DNA of 64,000 bases from Pirellulimonas nuda (lineage in GTDB: Bacteria > Planctomycetota > Planctomycetia > Pirellulales > Lacipirellulaceae): the NCBI RefSeq assembly GCF_007750855.1, contig NZ_CP036291.1, forward strand, positions 3,906,001 to 3,970,000, in the 5' to 3' direction. The position numbers and the translations under genes are program-made. Below the pieces are notes generated by a model. The model made no database searches, was not told where the DNA came from, and saw nothing but the letters and a program-made list of their open reading frames with translations. Positions 52,661 to 61,025 of the stretch are shown one piece after another; position 1 is the first letter of the stretch; every line of letters starts with the position of its first letter.

Positions 52661-54313
52661 GTGTCGCCTGGCAAGTCTATCCTCGCCGTCCTAGCGCTGG
52701 CGGTCGCGGCCGTGGGCTGCCGATCGGGTAGGGCGCCGCGCGTGGTTGATTCGCCCCCGCCGCCCCCTGTTGTCGCACTGTCGCCGACGGTCGAGCTGGC
52801 CGCTTACAAGCAGACCGCCGCGGAGGCTCCCTCGGACGAGGCTCCCGAAGCGCTGCGGCTGCCGCCGATCGCCCAGCCCGATCCGGCCGGAGAGCCTGGC
52901 CCGACCGCCGAGCCAGAGCCCATCGCGGCGCCGGAAACGCTGCCAAACCCCGCCGCGCGGCCCCTGGAACTGGGGCAGGTCATTAGCTCGGTCCGAAGCT
53001 CGTTCCCGCTGATCCAGCAGGCGGCCGCCGGGCGGGTGATCGCCTCGGGCGAAACGCTCTCGGCCTCGGGGGCGTTCGATCACAAACTGGACGCCGACAG
53101 CGTGTCGCAGCCGCTCGACTTCTACAAGAACTACCGCAACGGCATCGGCGTCAAACGGGACACCACCTGGGGGGGCCAGACGTTCGCCGGCTACCGCATC
53201 GGCCGCGGCGAGTTCGAGCCGTGGTACTTGGAACGCGAGACCAACAAGGGGGGCGAGTTCAAGCTCGGCTTTATGGCGCCGATCGGTCGTGACCGCTGGA
53301 TCGATGAGAACCGCTCTGCGCTGTGGCAGGCGCAGCTCGAACAACGACGCGTTGAGCCGGAGATCCTCGCACAAGTGATCTTCTCCGTGCGAGAGGGGAG
53401 CGTCGCGTACTGGGGATGGGTAGCGGCGGGGGCCAATTACCGCATCGCCGAGGGGCTGCTTCAGCTCGCCGAGGAGCGCAACCAAGGCCTCGAAGCCCAG
53501 GTTGAGGCGCAGGAAAAGGCGCCGATCGACCTGGTCGACAACCGCCGCATCATCGTTTCGCGCGAGGCCAAACAGATCGATGCCCGCCGTAAGCTCGAGC
53601 AGTCCGCGGTCAAGCTTTCGCTCTACTACCGCGCGGCGGACGGCGCCCCGCTGGTCGCAGACGACGCGTTGCTGCCCGCGGCGTTCCCGGAGGTTCCCCG
53701 GGTCGATCCAGGGAACGACCCGCTCCCACTGACGCCCGGCGATACGGAGCTGGCGCTGCGGCAGCGGCCCGAGCTGGTTGAGCTTCAGACCGTCCGCCAG
53801 CAGCTCAACGTCGCGCTCAGGCAGGCCAACAACGAGACGTGGCCCGACCTCGACGCCGGGCTGATCTCTTCGCAAGACGTGGGCGAGCCTACCAGCTCGA
53901 AGCGCGACAAGTCGCAGCTCAAGCTCGAGGCGGTCGTCACCATGTCGGTCCCGCTCGAGCGGCGCAAGGCGCTCGGCAAGATCCGCAGCCTGCAGGGCAA
54001 GCTCGCCCAAGTAGCCGCCAAGAACCGCTACGCTTCCGACAAGATCGTGGCCGAAGTACAAGTCGCCCGCGCCGCGCTCAAAGCGGCCAGCGAGCGTGTG
54101 GTGCGCGCAACCGAGAGCTTCGAGCTGGCGGGCAAGATGCAACAGGCAGAGCGGGAGCTGTTCTCCAACGGGCAGAGCACGCTCTTCAACCTGAACATCC
54201 GCGAGCAACAAGCCGCAGAGGCGGCCGCCGACCGGGTCGACGCGCTCTTGGAGTACTACATCGCTCGCGCCGATTACGCCGCGGCGTTGGGGGAAGACGC
54301 CCCCGCATTGTAG
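52661..54313 (+). CDS. TolC-like outer-membrane efflux lipoprotein
   Basis: It is a 550-residue protein with a lipobox (AAVGC, Cys20) and a Pro/Glu-rich spacer to about residue 100. A TolC-type body follows: two copies of long helices flanking short beta parts, for example SALWQAQLEQRRVEPEILAQ, and a C-terminal helix repeat around residues 380-540. It forms the outer-membrane channel of the system. The GTG start at 52661 gives the lipoprotein signal. It follows the HlyD-like gene by 156 bases, so it is likely in the same operon or has its own minor promoter. Confidence 0.85.
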   Translation: MSPGKSILAVLALAVAAVGCRSGRAPRVVDSPPPPPVVALSPTVELAAYKQTAAEAPSDEAPEALRLPPIAQPDPAGEPGPTAEPEPIAAPETLPNPAARPLELGQVISSVRSSFPLIQQAAAGRVIASGETLSASGAFDHKLDADSVSQPLDFYKNYRNGIGVKRDTTWGGQTFAGYRIGRGEFEPWYLERETNKGGEFKLGFMAPIGRDRWIDENRSALWQAQLEQRRVEPEILAQVIFSVREGSVAYWGWVAAGANYRIAEGLLQLAEERNQGLEAQVEAQEKAPIDLVDNRRIIVSREAKQIDARRKLEQSAVKLSLYYRAADGAPLVADDALLPAAFPEVPRVDPGNDPLPLTPGDTELALRQRPELVELQTVRQQLNVALRQANNETWPDLDAGLISSQDVGEPTSSKRDKSQLKLEAVVTMSVPLERRKALGKIRSLQGKLAQVAAKNRYASDKIVAEVQVARAALKAASERVVRATESFELAGKMQQAERELFSNGQSTLFNLNIREQQAAEAAADRVDALLEYYIARADYAAALGEDAPAL

Positions 54314-54333
54314 GGGCCGCCGCTGGCGGTCCC
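54313..54333 (+). terminator. Terminator-like hairpin after TolC-like gene
   Basis: GGGGCCGCC (54313-54321) pairs with GGCGGTCCC (54325-54333) around a 3-base loop, with one G-U pair. It starts on the last base of the stop codon. No T-tract follows, so its termination strength is uncertain. Confidence 0.4.
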
Positions 54334-54549
54334 TGGCCCGTTGCCCTCGCCCGACGAGGGGGGCTCGGCGGCATCCCACGGCCGCCTGGCGGACAGGAGA
54401 CGCGGAACCTTCTGTCAGGTCCGGGGTTAGAGACCGGTGCGCTGCGCGCGTGGGCCACGACCCCATGGCAATCTAGGGGGTTTAGCAAAGGCGAAGCGGG
54501 CGGCGCAAGAGGTCGCGTTTTCTTCTCAAACCGGATAAGGATCGATGCC

Positions 54550-55872
54550 ATGCGAGGCGCCCCGAGGTTGATCTTTGCGTTGGCGTGTTGTCTGGCGGCT
54601 ACGGCCGTCGACACGGTGGTTGGGCAGGACTGGCCCCAGTGGCGGGGCGCCAACCGGGACGCCCGGGCGACGGGGATCGCAACGCCGACGGAGTGGCCCG
54701 AGCAACTGACTAAGAAGTGGAGCATTCCGGTCGGTGTCGGCGTGGCTTCGCCGTCGCTGGTGGGAGACAAGCTGTACGTCTTTGCCCGGCAGGAAGGCAA
54801 CGAGATCCTCCGCTGCCTGGACGCTGCAACGGGAGACGAGATCTGGAAGGTCGAGAACGAGGCGACCGCGATCCGTGGTCCCGCCGCCGGCTTCGACGGG
54901 CCCCGCTCCTCTCCCACCGTGGCAGACGGGAAGGTGGTCATACTCGGGGCCCAGGGGCTGCTCACGTGCCTCGACGCAGCCACCGGGGCCTCGATCTGGA
55001 GTAACGACGACAACGTGGGCAACGTGCCCCGGTTTGCGACCTCCAGTTCCCCGATCGTGCTCGACGGGCTAGTAATCACCGAATTTGGCGAGGACCGAGA
55101 GGGGGGCATCGCGGCCTACGACCTTAGCACCGGCAAAGAGAGTTGGAAGTGGACCGACAGCGGCGCCTCGTACGGCTCGTCTGTCCAGATGACCATCGAT
55201 GGCGTCGAGGCCATCGTCGCCCCGATGTCTGACAAGCTGGTTGTGCTCGCCGCTGCAGACGGCAAGGTGCTGTGGCAGATGCCCTACACGCAGGGGCGAT
55301 ACAACGCGGCCACGCCGATCGTCAGCGACGGAACTCTCATCGTCGCCGGTCCGAATAGCGGCATGACCGCCTTAGAGCTCACCAAGCAGGGAGACGAAGT
55401 CACCGAGGACCAGGCCTGGAAAAACTCCGACAACACCGTCATCTACAACACTCCCGTGCTTAAGGACGGGAAGTTGTACGGCATCTCCAACCTCAACAGC
55501 CTCTTCTGCATCAATGTTGAGGGGGGCCAGACCGCTTGGAACGCGCCGCTCGGCGGAGACGCCCCGGCGCGGCCTCAGGCCCCGCCTGCCGAAGCGGGGC
55601 AGCAAGAACAGGGCCGGCGTGGCGGGGGCGGCCGCGGCGGACGACGCGGCGGCGGCGGAGGCGGGGGCTACGGCTCAGTTGTCGATGTCGGCGGGGCGCT
55701 GCTCGCGCTCATCCCGAGCGGCCAGCTAACCGTGTTCGCCCCGGGCGACGAGTACACCGCAATCGCTACCTACAAGGTGGCCGACGCCGGGGCCTACGCC
55801 TATCCCGTCCCATCCAAGCACGGCTTGTTCATCAAGGACCAAGAATCGGTTACGCTCTGGGCGACCCACTAG
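54550..55872 (+). CDS. PQQ-like beta-propeller repeat protein with Gly/Arg-rich insert
   Basis: This 440-residue exported protein has a signal peptide (1-25) followed by DWPQWRGANRDARATGI, the usual opening of planctomycete PQQ-like propellers. Blades such as LRCLDAATGDEIWKV, LTCLDAATGASIWS and AAYDLSTGKESWKW are clear. They form a binding scaffold; PQQ itself is not necessarily bound. Between the last blades sits a low-complexity insert at about residues 337-377, rich in Pro/Ala/Gln and then Gly/Arg (GRRGGGG repeats, 55558-55674). AAGGAT precedes the ATG. The upstream frame is open but has no start that gives a signal peptide. Confidence 0.85.
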   Translation: MRGAPRLIFALACCLAATAVDTVVGQDWPQWRGANRDARATGIATPTEWPEQLTKKWSIPVGVGVASPSLVGDKLYVFARQEGNEILRCLDAATGDEIWKVENEATAIRGPAAGFDGPRSSPTVADGKVVILGAQGLLTCLDAATGASIWSNDDNVGNVPRFATSSSPIVLDGLVITEFGEDREGGIAAYDLSTGKESWKWTDSGASYGSSVQMTIDGVEAIVAPMSDKLVVLAAADGKVLWQMPYTQGRYNAATPIVSDGTLIVAGPNSGMTALELTKQGDEVTEDQAWKNSDNTVIYNTPVLKDGKLYGISNLNSLFCINVEGGQTAWNAPLGGDAPARPQAPPAEAGQQEQGRRGGGGRGGRRGGGGGGGYGSVVDVGGALLALIPSGQLTVFAPGDEYTAIATYKVADAGAYAYPVPSKHGLFIKDQESVTLWATH

Positions 55873-55995
55873 CGCAAGCCGCGCCGTAGAGATGCCAAGT
55901 GCAACCGCGCCAGATCCTGGGGGGACGGGTCCGTGTCCCCCTGGGATGGCGCCGCGGCCGCTAGGGCAGCGTCCGCCTCCGGTGCTTGCACGCGG

Positions 55996-58185
55996 CTACT
56001 TGCGGCGGCGTGCCTCGCGTCGATCCGCCTGCACCTTCGCGAGCAACGTCGTTCCCTCGAGCTCCGACTGATCTGCCAATTCCGTCAGCAGCTCTGCGTA
56101 GCCCTCGCCGCCGATGAGCCGCGCCGCGGCAAGCGCCTGCACCCGCAGCCCTAGGTCGACGTACGCATCTGATGCTACGTCGGCAACCGCGCTGGCCAGC
56201 AGTTCGCGCGTCTCAGGCGCGACATCGGCCGCGGGCTCGCTTGAGGGGCGGCCATCGGCGTCAATGGCCGCTAAGCCCAGCGGCGATTGCCGCACCCCGC
56301 TAAAGAACCGTCTCAGCGCTACCAGCGCGGCCTCAGCAATCTCTTTGTTGCGGGAACGGGCCAACATGGCGAGGGGCGGCAAGAGCGTGCTGTCGGCAGA
56401 GAGCCCGACCGCCTCGGCGGCGCTGGCCACCAGCGGGTCGCGATCGTCCGCCAGGATTTTGCGCAGCTCGCCGCGTGCGTCGGCATCGCCGACCGCCGCC
56501 AAGCCGGTCAGCGCAGCGGCCCGCCAACGCCGGTCGGGGCGCGTCGCGAGGATCTCTGAGAGGTCACGTGTGGTGCGTGGGTCGTCGAGCGCCACGAGCA
56601 CGAGCGTCGCCGCGGCGGTGTGGTCTTGGTCGGAGAGGTGCTCGGCGGCCAGCGCGTAGCCATCGTCCACGCCGTGCCGGGCAAGCAGCCTGGCGATGCG
56701 GAGCTTGAAGGGCAGGTAGGATTCCGACTTGAGCAGCGGCCGCATTGCGTCTGCCGACGACGGCGAGTCGACCAACTCGAGCGCCGTCAGCGCCTCCCCC
56801 TTCAGCCGGAAGTCGGCGCCGCGTAGCCACCCGACCAGCAGCGGCGCCGCACGCTTCTCGCCCAGCACCCCGAGAGCCCGCGCGATTGCGCCTCGTTCGG
56901 CGGCGGACAGGCTTGGCTGCTCAGCGGCCGCCATTAGGAGTGTGCTCATCTGCTTGCTCTGCATCCCGCCCAACGCGTCAACCTCTGCCTCGATGGATTG
57001 GCCCGCGGCCAGCGAACGCTCAAGCCGCTCCAGCCAAACCCGCTCCGCCAGCGGCAGGTCGCCCATCGTCTCCCTGAGCGCAGGCCGCGGCATCAGCCGA
57101 ATCGCGGCCTGGGCATAGGCCGCCTCGCCGGCCGGGGCGAGGTCGAGCGGCAAGGCCGCGGTCGCGTCCATCACGGGGGTCAGGCCGAGGGAGTGACGCA
57201 GGGCAGCCCCCGATCGCGAGAGCGCCGTGGCGGCCGCCTGCCGCTCGGCCTGTGTCGCGGCGTCGGTAAGCTGATCGATCAAGTACGCGCGGACGCCATC
57301 CGCTTCAACCGTCGTGCCGGGCAACCGGCCCAGCGCATCGATCGATGCGGTTCGGATCGTTGTGCGGGCTTCGTCGGAGCGGAGCACCGCGTACAGCGCG
57401 TCGGCAACACCGCCTGGCGGCTGCGGATTGTCGGGCGAGGGCCCGACCGTCAGCATCTTGGCGAGGAGATCCAGCGCCGCCCCGCGGACAGCCGATTGCG
57501 GGCTCTCGACCAGCCGCGCCAGCGCTTCGTAGACGCGGCCGTCACTGGCGCACCAGTCGGCCCGCAAAGACAGGCTGGTGAGCAACGCAACCGTGGCGAC
57601 GCCGTCCGTCTTCGCCAACCGGTCGATCAGCAGCCTGGCGCGCTCGCTCCGCGACCGGGAGTCCGCTACTTGAATGAGCGTCTCCACGACGCCGACCAGC
57701 GGGTCGTCCGCGCCGGACAACAGCGGCACGCGCTGGGCGAACGTTGTGGCGCCCGGCGTCGCCGAGACGCATCCGTACGAGGCGATCCCCCCGCCCAGGT
57801 CGAATCCACGCTGCTGAGAGAGGATCAACATGCGCAGCTCTCCTTCCTTCAGCGGCGGCGCGGCCGAGGCGTCTTCGGCCGGCAGGCCCAGGTCCGACGC
57901 GGTCATCGACAACGCCTCGCGCTGAAAGAGCCCCTTGAGCACCCGCACCGGCTGAAAGCGGTACTCGCGCAGCGCGATGTCGGTCTTGGCGCCCTCGACC
58001 ACCGTAACGCTGCTGACCCGCGTCACGCGGGCTGCCATCACGAGGTGCGCCTGCCCAATCCCCGGCTCGAGGCTCCACCCCTGAAAGTCAGAGGAGGCGT
58101 CGTGGCCCGCCGCGGCGCCGAGACTTCCGAGAGTCAACAACGCAAGGCAAGCAGCAAGCGTGTGCAAGCGAAGAGAACGGCTCAT
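55996..58185 (-). CDS. Exported HEAT-repeat protein of the blaI-blaR1 operon
   Basis: This 729-residue protein has a signal peptide at about 1-26 (ending AAAG), so it acts outside the cytoplasm. Residues about 28-200 form an unrecognised beta-rich domain. From about 230 to 680 it is built of helical HEAT/armadillo-like repeats (AALDLLAKML, AALTGLAAVGDADARGELRKI and similar). It is the third gene of the operon that starts with blaI at 59799, only 22 bases after blaR1. Position suggests it helps sense or transmit the signal for BlaR1, which has no sensor domain of its own. That is inference. The ATG at 58185 gives the signal peptide. Confidence 0.78.
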   Translation of the reverse strand: MSRSLRLHTLAACLALLTLGSLGAAAGHDASSDFQGWSLEPGIGQAHLVMAARVTRVSSVTVVEGAKTDIALREYRFQPVRVLKGLFQREALSMTASDLGLPAEDASAAPPLKEGELRMLILSQQRGFDLGGGIASYGCVSATPGATTFAQRVPLLSGADDPLVGVVETLIQVADSRSRSERARLLIDRLAKTDGVATVALLTSLSLRADWCASDGRVYEALARLVESPQSAVRGAALDLLAKMLTVGPSPDNPQPPGGVADALYAVLRSDEARTTIRTASIDALGRLPGTTVEADGVRAYLIDQLTDAATQAERQAAATALSRSGAALRHSLGLTPVMDATAALPLDLAPAGEAAYAQAAIRLMPRPALRETMGDLPLAERVWLERLERSLAAGQSIEAEVDALGGMQSKQMSTLLMAAAEQPSLSAAERGAIARALGVLGEKRAAPLLVGWLRGADFRLKGEALTALELVDSPSSADAMRPLLKSESYLPFKLRIARLLARHGVDDGYALAAEHLSDQDHTAAATLVLVALDDPRTTRDLSEILATRPDRRWRAAALTGLAAVGDADARGELRKILADDRDPLVASAAEAVGLSADSTLLPPLAMLARSRNKEIAEAALVALRRFFSGVRQSPLGLAAIDADGRPSSEPAADVAPETRELLASAVADVASDAYVDLGLRVQALAAARLIGGEGYAELLTELADQSELEGTTLLAKVQADRREARRRK

Positions 58186-58207
58186 GGCCAGCGCCTGGGT
58201 TCCGGTT

Positions 58208-59377
58208 TTAGGATGGACAGCAGTACAAGGGAATCGCTGCGCCGTAAGGGTCCGCGGCGGGCGACTTGGCGGCGGCGGCTTCCAGGTGCGACCCAGAAGC
58301 AGCACTCTGCCCCAGGCCCCCGGCGAACGCGGACGCCAACACCAGCGTCACACACCCACATGTGAGCAAACGCCCCAGGCGACGCGTCATACGCGGCTGT
58401 ACGCCTCGGTCGGCGATCATCGCGATCCTGCTCCTGAGCAACCGCGCACCGTCACGCTCGCACGGCCGTCCGAACGAAACGCCGAAAGACGAGGGCAGCG
58501 GCGGGTTCCCCGACATCCAGTCGACGACCGACAGCAACGCCCGCGCGTACGACTTTCGAGAAACGCCCGTCCGCTCGAGCGCCAGCGCATCGCAGCACGC
58601 TTCGGCGGCCGCAGAGGCTTGGCGACGCGCGAACCACACCGCCGGGTTCCACCAGAACAGCGTCGCTACGGCCGTCGTGGCGAGCGCCACCCAGTGGTCT
58701 CGCCGGACGTAGTGGCCCAGCTCGTGCGCCAGGATGCCCCGCAGCGCTTCGTCGTCGATCGTGTCGATCAGCGGCCGCGGCAAGACGATCACCGGCCGGC
58801 CAGGCTCGGCCCACAGCATCGGCGGCAGCGACGCGTCGACCAGTCGCAGCCCCACCTCGGTCTGCAATCGAAATCGTCGCGACGCCTCCTGAAGCAGCCG
58901 GGCCGCTCGCGCCGGCGCCTCCTGGTCACTCCGCAGCAGGCGCCGAACACGCACGAACCGCCGAGCGATGCCGAACCAGAGCACGCACGTCATCAGCAGG
59001 CTAGCTCCAAGCAGCACGAGGAGTGTCCCCTCTCCCATCGACCCAAAGGGGCCGTTCGATGGAGCCGCGCTGCCGACGGGCGGGGGCGCACTATACGCTG
59101 TCCCAACAGGGTAGCAACCGCAGCGCGCCGCGGCGGCGTACTGCGCCTCGCCGTACTGCGCTGCATCAGGCGGCGCGGCCGTGTTGTCCCCAGCAAACCA
59201 ATCCGCACGCCAAATCCCCGGCGGCGCCGCCAGCAGCAGCAATACCAGCAGCCACAACGTGTGGGAGGCCGCGGGCCGACGGCCGAGCCACGGCGTGCGA
59301 CCAAGTAGCCAAACCGCCCCACCCGCCGCGGCCGCCACGGCTTGTTGGACGGCGAAGTCGTTGAGTGTGCCGGGCAT
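58208..59377 (-). CDS. BlaR1-like M56 membrane metalloprotease without sensor domain
   Basis: It is a 389-residue BlaR1/MecR1-family protein with helices near 12-26, 38-54, 116-137 and two late ones. The zinc-protease motif is HELGH at residues 218-222 (GILAHELGHYVRRDH), followed by the Glu-containing SAAAEACCDALAL. Full BlaR1 is near 580-600 residues with a penicillin-binding sensor at the end. Here the chain ends about 40 residues after the last helix, so the sensor is absent. It should cleave or inactivate the BlaI repressor when signalled. It starts 29 bases after blaI and ends 22 bases before the HEAT gene. Confidence 0.88.
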   Translation of the reverse strand: MPGTLNDFAVQQAVAAAAGGAVWLLGRTPWLGRRPAASHTLWLLVLLLLAAPPGIWRADWFAGDNTAAPPDAAQYGEAQYAAAARCGCYPVGTAYSAPPPVGSAAPSNGPFGSMGEGTLLVLLGASLLMTCVLWFGIARRFVRVRRLLRSDQEAPARAARLLQEASRRFRLQTEVGLRLVDASLPPMLWAEPGRPVIVLPRPLIDTIDDEALRGILAHELGHYVRRDHWVALATTAVATLFWWNPAVWFARRQASAAAEACCDALALERTGVSRKSYARALLSVVDWMSGNPPLPSSFGVSFGRPCERDGARLLRSRIAMIADRGVQPRMTRRLGRLLTCGCVTLVLASAFAGGLGQSAASGSHLEAAAAKSPAADPYGAAIPLYCCPS

Positions 59378-59406
59378 CGGCTTGACCCCCTCGTCGCGGA
59401 TGTTCT

Positions 59407-59799
59407 CTAGTCGCGGATGTTCTCGATAAGCTTCTCGATCGCCGCCCGATCCTTCTTGGTCAGCGTCGCTTGCTCAACAAGCGATAACAGCAAGGGCGTC
59501 AGCGATCCGCCGAAATGGCTGTGGGCCATCTGCTTGAGCCGGCTGCCGACGTACTGGCGACGGGTGAAGGCGGCGTGGAAGCGGTGCGCGAACGCCGATT
59601 TGTCGACCCTCACGTACCCCTTCTCAATCAGCCGATCGAGGAAGCTCTTCACCCCGGCGTGCAGAGAGTGCTCGTGCCGGCCGTACACCGCCAGCACCAC
59701 CTCGCGGATCGTCTCGCCCGCGTCCCGCTCCCACAGCACCTCCATGACCGCCAGCTCGGCGCCGGTCAGGTCGTCGTTGGGGACGCTCTCGGGCTTCAT
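59407..59799 (-). CDS. BlaI/MecI/CopY-family repressor
   Basis: It is a 130-residue winged-helix repressor. LTGAELAVMEVLWERDAGETI opens the domain as in BlaI. SLHAGVKSFLDRLIEKGYV is the recognition helix and wing, with the Ser/Thr-type pattern seen in the family. The C-terminal dimerisation part (AIEKLIENIRD) fits the usual length of 120-130. It likely represses its own operon through the dyads at 59849-59885. First gene of blaI-blaR1-HEAT. Confidence 0.92.
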   Translation of the reverse strand: MKPESVPNDDLTGAELAVMEVLWERDAGETIREVVLAVYGRHEHSLHAGVKSFLDRLIEKGYVRVDKSAFAHRFHAAFTRRQYVGSRLKQMAHSHFGGSLTPLLLSLVEQATLTKKDRAAIEKLIENIRD

Positions 59800-59848
59800 C
59801 GTGGCGGCCGTCTACGGGGGGATCAATCGACTCTCGGGGCACATCAGG

Positions 59849-59885
59849 CAATCTGCATGAGATTGTAAGGCATCTCGCATGAGAG
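59849..59885 (-). promoter_or_regulatory. Two tandem BlaI-type operator dyads
   Basis: CAATCT-GCATG-AGATTG (59849-59865) is a perfect 6-bp dyad. ATCTC-GCAT-GAGAG (59872-59885) carries a 4-bp core dyad (TCTC/GAGA). Both share the word ATCT(C)GCATGAGA. Their centres are about 21 bp apart, close to two helical turns, as for two repressor dimers side by side. They lie 50-86 bases upstream of the blaI start. The divergent DUF1801 gene starts 128 bases on the other side and could also be affected. Confidence 0.6.
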
Positions 59886-60012
59886 TCAAGCGACGCACGC
59901 CAGAATCGCACGCCCGCGGGAGTCGCTTCCGGGCGTCTCCGCCCGATACTAAGATTGAGGCCCCGCGCACCATCGTGCGACGGCGCAGGCGAACCCCGGC
60001 GGAGGGAACAAG

Positions 60013-60498
60013 GTGGCGAAGAAGACGCCCAAGAAGCAGGTGAAAGCGGCCAAGAAAGCGTCCCTAGTCCCGGCCGACGCGTCCGCGCAAGAAGCCGCGC
60101 CGAAACTGCTGTCCGGGGGCAACCCACAGATCGCCAAGGGGTACGGCGATGCTCCGGTGCAGGCCTACCTGGCGGCCATGCCGGGTTGGAAGCAGCGGGT
60201 CGGGCGCCGGCTCGACGCGCTCGTCGTGCGCGTTGTCCCCGAAGTAAACAAGGCAGTGAAGTGGAACACCCCCCTCTACGGTGTTGAGGGCCAGGGCTGG
60301 TTCCTCGCTTTTCACTGCATCACGAAGTACGTGAAAGTTAGCTTCTTCCGCGGGGCGTCGCTGTGTCCGGTCCCTCCCGTGGCGTCTAAGATGAAGGACG
60401 TACGATATTTTCATGTCCACGAAGACGACGAGATCGACGAAACGCAGCTCGCCGATTGGATCAAGCAAGCCAGCAAGCTCCCCGGCGAAACGATGTGA
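60013..60498 (+). CDS. DUF1801 family protein
   Basis: This 161-residue cytoplasmic protein has a Lys/Ala-rich N-terminal tail of about 35 residues (AKKTPKKQVKAAKKA). A DUF1801 domain follows, with VNKAVKWNTPLYGVEGQGWF and YVKVSFFRGASL as signatures. The C-terminal helix is WIKQASKLPGE. DUF1801/YdhG-like proteins have no settled function. Start is GTG at 60013 after GGAGGGA. The neighbour 66 bases downstream belongs to the same family. Confidence 0.8.
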   Translation: MAKKTPKKQVKAAKKASLVPADASAQEAAPKLLSGGNPQIAKGYGDAPVQAYLAAMPGWKQRVGRRLDALVVRVVPEVNKAVKWNTPLYGVEGQGWFLAFHCITKYVKVSFFRGASLCPVPPVASKMKDVRYFHVHEDDEIDETQLADWIKQASKLPGETM

Positions 60499-60564
60499 CG
60501 GCGGCGACACGATCGCGGCGCACTCGATCGCCCGGTCGAGTTTCCGTAGCAGACGAAAGAAGCC

Positions 60565-61005
60565 ATGGCAGAGCAAACCCCTTCGCAATTGATCGACGCA
60601 AGAATCAAAGCGCTAGACGATTGGCGGGGCGAGACGCTCGCCCGGGTCCGCAAGCTCATCAAGCGGGCCGATCCCGAGGTGGCCGAAACGGTCAAGTGGC
60701 GGAAGCCGTCGAACGGGATGCTCGGGGTCCCGGTGTGGGAGCACGCCGGCATCCTCTGCACCGGAGAGGCGTACAAGAGCTTTGTGAAGCTGACCTTCGC
60801 CAAGGGCGCGTCGCTCGCGGACCCGTCGCGCCTGTTTAACGCCAGCCTCGAGGGGAACGCCCGGCGCGCCATCGACCTGCGAGAGGGGGACGCGATCGCA
60901 GAGAAGCCGTTCACGGCGCTCATCCGCGCCGCCGTAGCGCTCAACACGGCGGCGCCCGCCGCCCCCCGGCCCGCTCGCGCCGCAAAGAAACCCAAGAACG
61001 CCTAA
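60565..61005 (+). CDS. DUF1801 family protein
   Basis: It has 146 residues and no signal peptide. The domain has ADPEVAETVKWRKPSNGMLG and KSFVKLTFAKGASL, the same pattern as its neighbour, then a basic Ala/Pro-rich tail. The two are diverged tandem paralogues: the ligand-facing loop reads KWRKPSNG here and KWNTPLYG in the other. Function unknown. The gene ends 20 bases from the stop of the convergent RND gene. Confidence 0.8.
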   Translation: MAEQTPSQLIDARIKALDDWRGETLARVRKLIKRADPEVAETVKWRKPSNGMLGVPVWEHAGILCTGEAYKSFVKLTFAKGASLADPSRLFNASLEGNARRAIDLREGDAIAEKPFTALIRAAVALNTAAPAAPRPARAAKKPKNA

Positions 61006-61025
61006 GGGTTGAGGCGAAGTGTCCC

